64,000 nt of DNA, taken from assembly GCF_034424805.1 (NCBI RefSeq), contig NZ_JAXOUF010000003.1, forward strand, positions 496,001 through 560,000, read 5' to 3'. Position 1 is the first letter of the stretch; each line of letters starts with the position of its first letter. Of the stretch, positions 53,130 to 61,994 are shown piece after piece. A program made the position numbers and the translations under genes. The notes beneath the pieces were generated by a model, which did no database searches, was not told where the DNA came from, and worked only from the letters and a program-made list of their open reading frames with translations. This DNA is from Labrys sedimenti. GTDB taxonomy: Bacteria > Pseudomonadota > Alphaproteobacteria > Rhizobiales > Labraceae.

Positions 53130-54047
53130 TCAATCCAGGTCTTTGAAGGCGAAGAAGACGAACAGGCCGATGATGGCGTTGACGATGACGACCATCATCC
53201 AGGTCATGGCGCTCGAGAGCCCGATATTGAAATCGACGAGGCCCTGCTGGTAGAGGCTGTAGCCGAGCGTGCGGGTGGAAGATCCCGGCCCGCCCTTGGT
53301 GAGCACCAGCACCAGGTCGAAGGTGTTGAACAGCTGCATGAAGCGCAGCATCACCACGATCAGCGCCGTCTTGCGGATCAGCGGCAGCTTGATGCGCACC
53401 AGCATCGCCCAGGGCGAGGTCTTGTCGAGGCGGGCGGCCTCGATGATGTCGGGGGGCACCGAAAGCAGGCCGGCATAGAGCACGATGGCGAAGAACGGGG
53501 TCCACTGCCAGATGTCGGCGAACAGGATGGCCCAGAGCGCGGTGCTGCCGGAGCCGAGCAGGCCCTGCGGCGGCAGCGGGATGCCGGCCGAGGACAGCAT
53601 CCAGGGGATCAAGCCGCCATTGGGGTCGTACATGTAGCGGAAGAGGAAGCCGACCACGATCGGGGCGATGGTGGTGGGCATGATCAGCAAGGCGCGGGCG
53701 AGATTGAGCCCGGGCAGCTTCTTCACCAGGAGCAGCGCGATGGCCAGGCCCAGGCAGAACTCGATGGCGGTGCCCACCAAAGTGAGCAGCAGCGTGTTCC
53801 ACAGGGCGCCCAGGAAGAAGGAGTTCGAGAACGCCATCTCGTAATTGCCGCCGCCGATATAACCCATCGGCACCGGGCTCATCTGCAGATTCCAGAAATA
53901 GAAGCTGTTCTTGAGCGCAAAGAGCAGCGGGAAGGCGATCAGGGCCAGCAGCAGGACGATCGAGGGGCTGATCAAGAGATAGGGCAGAAAGGCCGGCACC
54001 CGGCGCTTCGGCCGCGCTGGGATGGCTGAAATATCGGTCGCAGTCAT
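53130..54047 (-). CDS. Carbohydrate ABC transporter permease (MalF type)
   Basis: 305-residue permease: AFLPYLLISPSIVLLLALIAFPLLFALKNSFYFW forms the first segment, and the EAA loop is PPDIIEAARLDKTSPWAMLVRIKLPLI. I chose the ATG at 54047 after GAGGGAAA; the longer frame runs through the 54091-54268 repeat. It pairs with the MalG-type permease. Confidence 0.94.
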   Translation of the reverse strand: MTATDISAIPARPKRRVPAFLPYLLISPSIVLLLALIAFPLLFALKNSFYFWNLQMSPVPMGYIGGGNYEMAFSNSFFLGALWNTLLLTLVGTAIEFCLGLAIALLLVKKLPGLNLARALLIMPTTIAPIVVGFLFRYMYDPNGGLIPWMLSSAGIPLPPQGLLGSGSTALWAILFADIWQWTPFFAIVLYAGLLSVPPDIIEAARLDKTSPWAMLVRIKLPLIRKTALIVVMLRFMQLFNTFDLVLVLTKGGPGSSTRTLGYSLYQQGLVDFNIGLSSAMTWMMVVIVNAIIGLFVFFAFKDLD

Positions 54048-54363
54048 CGCGTTTCCCTCGATCCGATTGTCTCTAGGAAGACAGACAAGGCGCGACCTGA
54101 TCCCTCCCCGGTTTCGGGGAGGGTGGACCGGCGAAGCCGGGCCGGGTGGGGGAGGGTGGCGCAACCTGTTTCAAGTAGGATCAGGATATTGAAGTCGCGC
54201 CACTCTCCCCCTTCCGTCATTTCTTCGAAATGCCACCTTCCCCGCAGTCGGGGAAGGATCAGGTCGCGATCCATTCGGTCCGCGCGAGCATGGACTGCTC
54301 GCTGTCGGACCCACAAAACGGCACGGCCCGCGCGGTGGGAGACCCGGCGGGCCGTGCCCACTC
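54048..54363. repeat. Palindromic intergenic element, copy 2, inside the ABC operon
   Basis: The 316-base gap between the binding-protein and permease genes is mostly one element at 54091-54268. Outer arms CGCGACCTGATC (54091-54102) and GATCAGGTCGCG (54257-54268) are exact complements. Two inner GC hairpins (54102-54123, and about 54234-54257) are of the TCCCC/GGGGA type seen at 5107-5250. Another palindrome, CACGGCCCGC / GCGGGCCGTG, spans about 54321-54358 and could attenuate transcription, leaving the binding protein in excess over the permeases. Confidence 0.75.
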
Positions 54364-55800
54364 TCACGCGAGCGAGGCGATCAGGGCCTTGGTCGCGTCG
54401 AGCGTGTCGTCATAGGTGGGCTGCTTGTAGGGGATGAGGAAATTGCCGGTCAGGATGTTGGAGAAGAAGGATTCGGTGTCCTTCAGCGCGGCATCCGGCG
54501 CGGTGTCGCCCGACAGCACCTTGTTGAGGTTGAGGCCGTAAATGCCCTCCAGCGTGGTGTAGACCGGGCAGGGTGGCCGCACGATCTTGCCGTTGCCGCG
54601 CTTGAGGTCCGCGATCTGGGCGGGCAGATAGGGGTAGATCTTCAGGAGCTCGGCATCTTCGTAGAGCGAGGGGCGGGCAAAGTCCGAGAACTGGTGGCCA
54701 TATTTGGTGTAGAGCGCCATGGCCTTCTGCGTCTTGGCCGAGGTCGCCCATTTGATGAACTTCCAGGCCCCGTCCTTGTTGGCGGTGTTGGAGGGGATGC
54801 CGAGGCTGTGGCCGCCGATCGAGACCACCTGGTCCTTGCCGGGCGAGCGGGGCAGGCGGGTGATGCCGAGCTTGTCGGCCACCACCGAATCCTTGCCGGA
54901 CATGTAGCCGTCCTTGCGGCAGAGATAGGAATAAGGCGTCCACCAGTAGAACATGCCGACATCGCCCTTGGCGAAACGCATGCCGGCATCGAACCAGTTG
55001 TAGCCGATCGCCTCGGGCGGGGAGTTCTTGTAAAGCTCGAGGAAGAGCTTGAGCGCCTCGACATTCTCCGGCGTGTTGATGGTGGGGGTGAAATCCCACT
55101 GGCCGGTGGGGAACTGCTTGAACCAGCGCACGCCGGAACTGGCGGCAAGTTGGGTATACATGTGCACGATGGGGGCCGGCTGCTGGCCGGCGAGCACGGT
55201 GCCCGCCATCTTCTTGCCGTCGAATTCCTTGCCGTTGAGCTTCTTGACGATGTCGAGATAGTCGCTCCAGCTCCAGGAGCCGTCCTCGGGGATCTTCACC
55301 CCGGCGGCGTCGACGAAGTCCTTGCGATAGAGCACGCACTGGCCATAGGTCGCCACCGGCAGCGTGCCGACCTGCCCGCGCCAGGTGTTCATGGAGTAGA
55401 GGACCTCGGGCACGAAATCCTTGATGTCGGTGTCCTTGTCCGCCTTGATGAAGTCGTTGAGCGGCAGGATCCAGCGGCTCTCCAGATACTGGCCGAGCCA
55501 CATCTGGTCGACGGAGATGACGTCGGCATCCGGCTGGTTGGAGATGAAGGACGAGGTGAGGCGCGCCTGCAGGGCTTCCAGCGAGATGCTCTCGATCTGC
55601 AACTCGATGCCGGTCTCCTGCTTGAACTGGTCGGCGAGGCCCTGGATGGCATAATAGAAGGGATCGCCCGCCAGCAGCACCCGCAAGGTCTTGCCCTGCG
55701 CGGAGGCACGTCCGGAATTCAGGCCCAGGGCCGCGGCTCCCGCAAAGGCGGCCGTGCTGCGAAGCAAGGCGCGGCGCGAGATCTCGGGTATCGTAACCAT
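54364..55800 (-). CDS. ABC transporter substrate-binding protein, Tat-exported
   Basis: 478-residue extracellular solute-binding protein, family 1. The N-terminus has a twin-arginine motif (ISRRALLRS, Arg9-Arg10) followed by a hydrophobic stretch AAFAGAAALGL and cleavage near ASA-QG, so it is exported folded. The mature part has LADQFKQETGIELQIESIS and DVISVDQMWLGQYLESRWILPLNDF. The ligand is probably a sugar or sugar-like compound. It is the first gene of the importer operon and is divergent from a ROK regulator. Confidence 0.93.
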   Translation of the reverse strand: MVTIPEISRRALLRSTAAFAGAAALGLNSGRASAQGKTLRVLLAGDPFYYAIQGLADQFKQETGIELQIESISLEALQARLTSSFISNQPDADVISVDQMWLGQYLESRWILPLNDFIKADKDTDIKDFVPEVLYSMNTWRGQVGTLPVATYGQCVLYRKDFVDAAGVKIPEDGSWSWSDYLDIVKKLNGKEFDGKKMAGTVLAGQQPAPIVHMYTQLAASSGVRWFKQFPTGQWDFTPTINTPENVEALKLFLELYKNSPPEAIGYNWFDAGMRFAKGDVGMFYWWTPYSYLCRKDGYMSGKDSVVADKLGITRLPRSPGKDQVVSIGGHSLGIPSNTANKDGAWKFIKWATSAKTQKAMALYTKYGHQFSDFARPSLYEDAELLKIYPYLPAQIADLKRGNGKIVRPPCPVYTTLEGIYGLNLNKVLSGDTAPDAALKDTESFFSNILTGNFLIPYKQPTYDDTLDATKALIASLA

Positions 55801-56149
55801 GCTCGTTCTCTCCTCTGATGTCGGTCTGGTGGGGCAGTTCTTGTTGTTGCGAGGTCGGATCAGGCCAATGGCCCTGCCGCCTCGGTTGATTGCTTGAACG
55901 CTGACCAGTTGAGGGCACCTGGACGAATGCCCCGCATCGTGACCGGTTGTATCCCACCGGTTTCTCTAATATGTTTGATGCTCACACAAACTAACTATAT
56001 CGTCAAGGCGAAGCCTGACGATTCTGGGCGGGGTGCGCGGGAAAGGATGGGGGACATTCCCACGCGCTGGCACTAAGAGTTGGCGGGCAATTCATTTCCC
56101 TGCGACGACCATTGGTCCTCGCAGGCATTTCAGTACGGGACTGGCGGCC
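55801..56149. promoter_or_regulatory. Divergent control region, importer operon / ROK regulator
   Basis: 349 bases without a gene. A candidate operator is GTTTG (55973-55977) and CAAAC (55987-55991), nine bases apart in an AT-rich patch (TAATATGTTTG ... CAAACTAACTATAT). Next to it is the imperfect hairpin CGTCAAGGC-GAA-GCCTGACG. The ROK protein is the obvious candidate to bind here. Confidence 0.45.
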
Positions 56150-57418
56150 ATGGCGTCCGATGATAGGTTCTCGTCCGATGGCGAACGCGGCGGCCTTGCC
56201 GCGCTGAACGACCTGTTCGACGACGCGCCACGCTCCGAAGCCCGGCGGCAGGGCCTGATTTCCTCGAGTTCCATCGGCCTGGCCAATCGTGGCCGCGTGC
56301 TGCAGGTGCTGTTCGATCTCGGCCCGACCAGCCGCGCCGAACTGGCCAGGCATGTCGGGGTCAACCGCGCTACCATTACCGGCATCATCCAGCCCTTGAT
56401 CGACCAGGGCATCCTGGTGGAAGGTGAGCCGCTGCCCTCGAAGGAAGGGGGCGGCAAGCCGGCGCGGCCGATCTGGTTTGCCGAGGATGCTGCACCAATC
56501 TGCGCGGTCCTGCTCATGCATGACGGCGTGCATTGCTGCCTGGTATCGCTGGACGGCACCATCACCGCGGAAGTCCGGGCTCCCTTTCCCGAGGATGCCG
56601 AGGCGGTGGATGTCCCGATGGGCATCGTGTTCGATTGCCTCGGGCAGGTTCTCAAGCGCGCCCATCGCCCGCCGCTCGGCATCGGGGTGGCGGCCGGCGG
56701 CATGATCGACACCGATACGGGCACGATCGTCGCGGTCAATCTGGCGCCTTTGCTCGACGGCTTCCCGCTCGGGCAGGCCCTGACGCGCCGCTTCGGCCTG
56801 CCGGTGCGGGTCGACCACCATCCCCGCGCCTTGCTGGTCGGCGATCGCTGGTTCGGTATCGGACGCGGCAAGCCAAATTTCGCGGTGATCTACACCGGGG
56901 ACGTGCTCGGCGGTGCCATCTTCCTCGACGGTCACCTCTATCGCGGGCCGGCCGGGGCTGGCGGGGAACTCGGCCACACCTTCGTCCAGGTGGACGGCGC
57001 GACCTGCCGTTGCGGGCGCAGGGGGTGCTGGGAGACGATCGCCACCCTGGGGTGGCTGCGCGGTCAGGCAAGCCGAGGCGGTCTGCCCGAGGCCGAGGCC
57101 ATGGATGCAAGGCGTCTCGCCGGATTGGCGGCTGACAGTCAAGCGGCAGCAGACCTGCTCGACCGCTACGCCCGCAACATCGCCATCGGCATCGCCAATC
57201 TGCAGCAGACCATGGCGCCGAATTTCTTCGTGCTGCACGGCGACGTGGTGGGCGGCGGTGCGACTCTGCTGGAGGCGATTGCCGCTCATATGCGCGACCT
57301 CGTGCCCCGGCGTCCTGGCAACGATATCCAACTCGTCATGGGGGACCTCGAAGACCGGGCGGCGCTACGCGGAGCCGCCGGCTTGATTCTCTCTGAGTTG
57401 CTGCATTTCTCGCTGTGA
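56150..57418 (+). CDS. ROK-family transcriptional regulator
   Basis: 422-residue NagC/XylR-type regulator. A winged HTH (NRGRVLQVLFDLGPTSRAELARHVGVNRATITGII) spans about 45-80. The ROK domain has GELGHTFVQVDG and the zinc motif CRCGRRGCWET. The kinase-type catalytic NDxN is replaced (VDHHPRALLVG), which fits a ligand sensor without kinase activity. The start at 56150 lacks a strong ribosome binding site; the frame is open 117 bases further upstream. It is divergent from the importer operon, which it probably controls. Confidence 0.9.
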   Translation: MASDDRFSSDGERGGLAALNDLFDDAPRSEARRQGLISSSSIGLANRGRVLQVLFDLGPTSRAELARHVGVNRATITGIIQPLIDQGILVEGEPLPSKEGGGKPARPIWFAEDAAPICAVLLMHDGVHCCLVSLDGTITAEVRAPFPEDAEAVDVPMGIVFDCLGQVLKRAHRPPLGIGVAAGGMIDTDTGTIVAVNLAPLLDGFPLGQALTRRFGLPVRVDHHPRALLVGDRWFGIGRGKPNFAVIYTGDVLGGAIFLDGHLYRGPAGAGGELGHTFVQVDGATCRCGRRGCWETIATLGWLRGQASRGGLPEAEAMDARRLAGLAADSQAAADLLDRYARNIAIGIANLQQTMAPNFFVLHGDVVGGGATLLEAIAAHMRDLVPRRPGNDIQLVMGDLEDRAALRGAAGLILSELLHFSL

Positions 57419-57425
57419 CGAAGGG

Positions 57426-58199
57426 TCAGCCCATATAGACGCCGCCGGTGACGTTCACGGCCTGGCCGGTCATGAAGGCGGCACCTTCCGAGGCGAGGAA
57501 AGCGACGAGGGGGGCGATATCCTCCGGGGTCTCGATGCGCCCGAGCGGGGTCTGTGCGATATAGTCGGCGGCCACGGCTTCCGGCGTGATGCCGCGCAGC
57601 TTGGCCTCCCACTCGATCTCGCGCTCCTGCATCGAGGTGCGCACGAAGCCAGGGCAGACGCAGTTGACGCGGATGCCGTGCGGCGCCATTTCGCGGGCGA
57701 TCGCCTGGGTCCAGCCGACGACGGCGAATTTGCTGGCCGAGTAATGGGCCAGCAGCGGTGCGCCGACCTTGCCGGCCAGCGAGGCCGTGTTCACGATCAC
57801 GCCCTTGCGGCCCGTTTGAAGGAAATGGCGCACGGCGGCCTGGTTGGTGAGGAAGATGCCGCGAATGTTGACGTCGAAATTGAAGTCCCATTCCTCGTCG
57901 GTGAGGTCGACCACCTTGTTCATGGTGGAGACACCGGCATTGCCGATCAGGAGGTCATAGCCGTCCCAATCCTGTGCGATCGCCGCGAAGGCCGCTTCGA
58001 CTGAATCGCGCTTGCGCACGTCGATGGCGATGCCGCGATGGCCTTGGCCGAGGCTGCTCGCCAGCCCCGAGGCGCGCGTCTCGTCGAGGTCGGCTACCGC
58101 GATCCTGACGCCGAGGCCTGCCAGATGGCGGGCGATCGCCGCGCCGATGCCGGAGGCGCCGCCTGTTACGATTGCCCGTTTTCCGGCCAGATCCTGCAT
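57426..58199 (-). CDS. SDR family NAD(P)-dependent oxidoreductase
   Basis: 257-residue classical short-chain dehydrogenase: TGGASGIGAAIARHL, NAG (IGNAGVSTMN), catalytic Ser in NTASLAG, YSASK with Tyr and Lys, and the closing AVNVTGGVYMG. A likely role is the oxidation or reduction of a sugar, polyol or lactol in the locus. The start MQDLAGK is preceded by GGGA; a longer frame adds 15 residues. Multiple GlpR-like half-sites lie just upstream, suggesting control by the divergent DeoR regulator. Confidence 0.93.
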   Translation of the reverse strand: MQDLAGKRAIVTGGASGIGAAIARHLAGLGVRIAVADLDETRASGLASSLGQGHRGIAIDVRKRDSVEAAFAAIAQDWDGYDLLIGNAGVSTMNKVVDLTDEEWDFNFDVNIRGIFLTNQAAVRHFLQTGRKGVIVNTASLAGKVGAPLLAHYSASKFAVVGWTQAIAREMAPHGIRVNCVCPGFVRTSMQEREIEWEAKLRGITPEAVAADYIAQTPLGRIETPEDIAPLVAFLASEGAAFMTGQAVNVTGGVYMG

Positions 58200-58629
58200 C
58201 GATATGTTCCCGCTTTCGAATGAATCTCGAACATATTGAAACATAATCGAGCGTTATCGCACAAGCGTAAATGTTGGCCCGATGAGATGGGACTGCCGTG
58301 AGAGCAGAAGGAAAGGACAGGCGCGGACTCGTCGCCGGACTTGGGCCGTCATTTCAAGCGATGATCGAGGGCAAATAAAGACCAGACAGCCGAAACCCTC
58401 CCTTGTGGACAAGTTTTGGCTGATGGCCTCCATCAGGAGAGGGCTTCGGCGACAATGCGCCCCAAAGCGTGGACCTTGCCGGATCAGCCTGCCTTTATCG
58501 ACGGAAAATTCCTACTGCTTGTGCAGATGGGGCTTGCTACCTGATCGAAGATGTTACATCTTGTGATCGATTATGTTCGATTTCGTCATGGTGCATGCTG
58601 CCTTTGTGGGCGCTACAAGGGCAATCTGA
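58200..58629. promoter_or_regulatory. Divergent control region with DeoR/GlpR-like half-sites
   Basis: 430 bases. Near the SDR gene: TATGTTC (58204-58210), TCGAACATA (58227-58235) and AACATAATCGA (58240-58250). Near the DeoR gene: TTATGTTCGA (58571-58580), within TCGATTATGTTCGA, preceded by the palindrome AAGATGT-T-ACATCTT (58548-58562). The half-site TATGTTCG/CGAACATA matches that of GlpR, a DeoR-family repressor. Nothing else is recognised between 58260 and 58540. Confidence 0.55.
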
Positions 58630-59487
58630 ATGCAGCAGAACATGGCGAAGAGAATGCAGATGACGCCCGTGATGACGAATGCTTCCCGGATCCCGGCAAC
58701 GGCGCGGCGCGACAGGCTGATCCAGATGATCGGCCAGCGCCGCTACATCAACGTATCCGATGCGGCGGTGGAGCTTCAGGTTTCGGAAATGACGATCAGG
58801 CGCGACCTCGACCGCCTTGCCGAAAGCGGGCTGATCAGCCGGGATCACGGCGGGGCGACGGCGCGGGCACCCGAGACGGCGTTCGATGCCGAGGAGCCCG
58901 CCTTTGAGGTCCGTGGCCGGCGGCAGGCCGAGGCCAAGGAGAAGATCGCGCGGGCAGCGGCCAGGCTGGTGCACCCGGGGCAGACCATCGGCATCGATAC
59001 CGGCAGCACCACCCATCGTTTTGCCCGCGAATTGCTCGACCGTCCCGGGCTGCGGCTGTTCTGCAGCAACCTGCGCACGGCCGGGCTGTTGGCTGGCGGC
59101 AAGAGCCCGGTCTACGCCCTCGGCGGGTTGATCCGACCCCATGAGTTTTCGGTGTGCGGGCCGATGGCGAGCTCGCAGCTTTCGACTCTCTGGCTCGATA
59201 CCGTCTTCCTGGGGGTCTCGGGCATCACCGCTCAGGGCATTTTCGACTACACGCTCGAAGATGCCGAGATCAAGCGCGCCTTCATGGAGCGTTCGCGCCA
59301 GGTGGTGGTGCTGTGCGATTCCTCTAAATTCGACCACCGCTCCCTCGTGCAGGTCGGCCCCTACGGCCAGGTCCACGTCCTCGTCACCGATGCCGCCTTG
59401 CCCGAACATCTCGCCGAGCCCCTGCAGGAGGCCGGCGTCCGCGTCATCATCGCCGGGCAGGACGCGCCGGCTTTCTCAGAACCCTAA
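58630..59487 (+). CDS. DeoR/GlpR-family transcriptional regulator
   Basis: 285-residue regulator. The DeoR HTH is ARRDRLIQMIGQRRYINVSDAAVELQVSEMTIRRDL; the C-terminal sensor has GIDTGSTTHRFARELL, AGLLAGGKSPVYALGGLIRPHEFSVCGPMA, and DSSKFDHRSLVQVG, typical of sugar-phosphate sensing. The exact start is uncertain; ATG codons at 58630, 58645 or 58672 are all possible. It heads the btpA-kinase-phosphatase-amidase gene string and is divergent from the SDR gene. Confidence 0.9.
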   Translation: MQQNMAKRMQMTPVMTNASRIPATARRDRLIQMIGQRRYINVSDAAVELQVSEMTIRRDLDRLAESGLISRDHGGATARAPETAFDAEEPAFEVRGRRQAEAKEKIARAAARLVHPGQTIGIDTGSTTHRFARELLDRPGLRLFCSNLRTAGLLAGGKSPVYALGGLIRPHEFSVCGPMASSQLSTLWLDTVFLGVSGITAQGIFDYTLEDAEIKRAFMERSRQVVVLCDSSKFDHRSLVQVGPYGQVHVLVTDAALPEHLAEPLQEAGVRVIIAGQDAPAFSEP

Positions 59488-59507
59488 GGTTTCAACAGGA
59501 GTTATCG

Positions 59508-60308
59508 ATGGTTTTCGACTTCCTCGGCCAGCGCCGCAAGGCCGTGATCGCGATGGTGCATATCGGCGCGCTTCCCGGCGCCCCGCTCTTCGACGCGAAG
59601 GGCGGCGTGAACAAGCTCATTGACGATGCTGCCAAGGATATCGAGAACCTGCAGGATAATGGCGTGCATGCCGTGATGTTCGGCAATGAGAACGACCGGC
59701 CCTATCGCTTCAAGGCTCCGATCGAATCCTTGGCGGCGATGACGGCGATCGTCACTGCGCTCAAGCCGCTGCTCAAGGTGCCCTTCGGCGTGAATTATCT
59801 GTGGGATCCAGCCGCCTCGGTGGCGATCGCGGGGGCGACCGGTGCTTCCTTCGCCCGCGAGATCTTCACCGGCCTGTTCGCCTCCGACATGGGGCTGTGG
59901 CAGCCCAACGCGGCCGATGCCCACAAGCTGCGGCGCGAGGTCGGCCGCCCTGACCTCAAGTTGCTCTACAACATCAATGCCGAATTCGCGTCCTCGCTGG
60001 ACAGCCGGCCGATCGAGCTGCGCGCCCGCAGCGCCGTATTCTCGTCCCTGGCCGACGCCATCCTGGTCTCCGGCCCGCTCACCGGCCAGCCGGCGGCCGC
60101 GGCGGACCTCAAGAAGGTGGCCGAGACGGTCAAGGACGTGCCCGTTTTCGCCAATACAGGCGTCAACATCGACAATGTCGCCGACGTGCTGTCGGTGGCC
60201 TCCGGCGTGATCATCGGCACCCATTTCAAGGTCGACGGCAACACCTGGAATGCCGTCGATCCGGCGCGGGTGAAGCGCTTCATGGACAAGGTCGCGCCGC
60301 TGGCATAG
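59508..60308 (+). CDS. BtpA/SgcQ-family TIM-barrel protein
   Basis: 266-residue BtpA-family protein: MVHIGALPGAPLFD, IENLQDNGVHAVMFGNENDRPY, LLKVPFGVNYLWDPAASVAIAGATGASFARE, ADAILVSGPLTG and the phosphate-binding-like end VFANTGVNIDNVADVLSVASGVIIGTHFKVDG. BtpA was first linked to photosystem I stability, but SgcQ and most bacterial members sit in sugar operons and are probably aldolase/epimerase-like. AGGAG precedes the start. It lies 20 bp after the DeoR gene. Confidence 0.9.
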   Translation: MVFDFLGQRRKAVIAMVHIGALPGAPLFDAKGGVNKLIDDAAKDIENLQDNGVHAVMFGNENDRPYRFKAPIESLAAMTAIVTALKPLLKVPFGVNYLWDPAASVAIAGATGASFAREIFTGLFASDMGLWQPNAADAHKLRREVGRPDLKLLYNINAEFASSLDSRPIELRARSAVFSSLADAILVSGPLTGQPAAAADLKKVAETVKDVPVFANTGVNIDNVADVLSVASGVIIGTHFKVDGNTWNAVDPARVKRFMDKVAPLA

Positions 60309-60311
60309 GAG

Positions 60312-60480
60312 CGCGGACTTCACAGCGACATGCTTGCATGTCGCGACATCCGCTCTTCCTCTGCAACTTACACAGAACGAGCAGATGCGGTCGCGAACCG
60401 CCGGATCTCCTCGTTCTCGAAGTGAATCGCCTCCAAGAGCGGACACCGCGACATGCAAGCATGTCGCTGAGATGTCCGCG
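60312..60480. repeat. 46-bp interrupted inverted repeat between btpA-like and kinase genes
   Basis: The left arm 60312-60357 and right arm 60435-60480 are complementary over 46 bases except for two 4-base blocks. Each arm contains the near-palindrome CGACATGCTTGCATGTCG. The spacer is 77 bp. The element fills the gap between two genes of one apparent operon. Confidence 0.8.
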
Positions 60481-60494
60481 TTCCAAGGTTTTCC

Positions 60495-61994
60495 ATGCCC
60501 TGCGTCCTCGGCCTCGATATCGGCACGACCTCCACCATCGGCATCCTGATCCGGTTACCGGGTGAGGTACTCGGCCTTACCTCCCGCCCCGTGACGCTGC
60601 GTTCGCCGCATGCGGGGTGGGCCGAGGAGGATCCGAACCAGTGGTGGGAGAATGCCTGCGCCATCACCCGAGAACTGATCGCCACGAGCGGCATCGCGCC
60701 TGGTGAGATCGCGGCCGTCGGCGTCACCGGCATGCTCCCGGCCGTGGTGCTGCTGGATGGGGACGGCAATCTGATCCGCCCCAGCATCCAGCAGAGCGAC
60801 GGACGCTGCGGGGAGGAGGTGGCCGAGCTGGCCGCCGAGATCGCCGAGGACGTCTTCCTGGCCCGGGCCGGCAACGGCATCAACCAGCAATTGGTGACCG
60901 CCAAGCTGCGCTGGATCGAAAAGCACGAGCCGGAGGGCTTTGCGCGCATCGCCACCGTGTTCGGCTCCTACGACTACATCAACTGGCGCCTGACCGGCGT
61001 GAAGGCCGTCGAGCAGAACTGGGCGCTCGAAGCCGGCTTCACCGATCTTTCCACCCAGGATATCGCCGACGACCTGGTGGCTCTTGCCCATATCCCGCGC
61101 AGCGCCGTGCCGCCGCGCAGCCTCTCCCACCAGATTCTCGGCGCGGTGACGGCAGAAGCGGCCGCAGCCACCGGGCTCAACGCCGGGACGCCCGTCGTGG
61201 GCGGGGCGGCCGATCATATCGCCTCGGCCCTGTGCGCCGGCGTGGTGGCCCCCGGCGACGTCCTCCTGAAGTTCGGCGGCTCGGCGGATGTGCTGATAGC
61301 CTCCGACAAGGTGGCGCCGGATTCGCGCATGTATCTCGACTACCATCTGGTGCCGGGGCTCTATGTGCCCAATGGTTGCATGTCGACCGGAGGCTCGGGG
61401 CTCAACTGGTTTGCCGCGACCTTCGCGGGCGGCGAGCGCGAGGCGGCCGCGCGAGACGGACTCAGCCTGCACCAGCATCTCGACCGGCTTGCCGCCGATA
61501 TCCCGGCCGGGGCCGAGGGCGTGCACATCCTGCCCTATTTCCTCGGCGAGAAGACGCCGATCCACGATCCCGTCATCCGCGGTTCCTTCTCGGGCCTCAG
61601 CCTGGCAACCGGCCTTCCCCATCTCTGGCGCGCCTTGCTCGAAGCCTATGCCTACGCTATCCGCCATCATGTCGAGACCCTGAACGACATGGGGCACGCC
61701 ACCACCAACTACCTAGTTTCGGATGGCGGTTCGAACAGCGCGGTCTGGATGCAGATCGTCGCCGACGTGCTGCAGGTTCCCCTGCAGCGTCTCAACGGCC
61801 ATCCCGGTTCCTGCCTTGGTGCGGCCTGGACGGCGGCCATCGGGGCGGGGCTTGCCTCGGAATGGCCCGATGTCTCGCGTTTCATCAGCTTGCGCGACCG
61901 GATCGAGCCGAATGCGCAGAACAAGGCAGTCTATGAAGCGGGATACCGGGCCTTCCGCGGGCTCTATCGCCGGCTTCGTGAGGAGGATGTATGA
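60495..61994 (+). CDS. FGGY-family carbohydrate kinase
   Basis: 499-residue sugar kinase of the xylulokinase-like branch: N-terminal phosphate motif LGLDIGTTSTIGILI, WAEEDPNQWWENA, the catalytic Asp region VVGGAADHIASALCAGVV, and the adenosine motif YLVSDGGSNSAVWMQIVADVLQVPLQR. The substrate is a pentulose, hexulose or polyol by family; it is not determinable here. The stop overlaps the start of the HAD gene (ATGA). Confidence 0.93.
   Translation: MPCVLGLDIGTTSTIGILIRLPGEVLGLTSRPVTLRSPHAGWAEEDPNQWWENACAITRELIATSGIAPGEIAAVGVTGMLPAVVLLDGDGNLIRPSIQQSDGRCGEEVAELAAEIAEDVFLARAGNGINQQLVTAKLRWIEKHEPEGFARIATVFGSYDYINWRLTGVKAVEQNWALEAGFTDLSTQDIADDLVALAHIPRSAVPPRSLSHQILGAVTAEAAAATGLNAGTPVVGGAADHIASALCAGVVAPGDVLLKFGGSADVLIASDKVAPDSRMYLDYHLVPGLYVPNGCMSTGGSGLNWFAATFAGGEREAAARDGLSLHQHLDRLAADIPAGAEGVHILPYFLGEKTPIHDPVIRGSFSGLSLATGLPHLWRALLEAYAYAIRHHVETLNDMGHATTNYLVSDGGSNSAVWMQIVADVLQVPLQRLNGHPGSCLGAAWTAAIGAGLASEWPDVSRFISLRDRIEPNAQNKAVYEAGYRAFRGLYRRLREEDV

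Noticed and set aside
60312..60480. The inverted repeat considered as ends of an insertion sequence
   Set aside because: The 77-bp interior cannot encode a transposase, and no target duplication is apparent; kept as an unexplained repeat.
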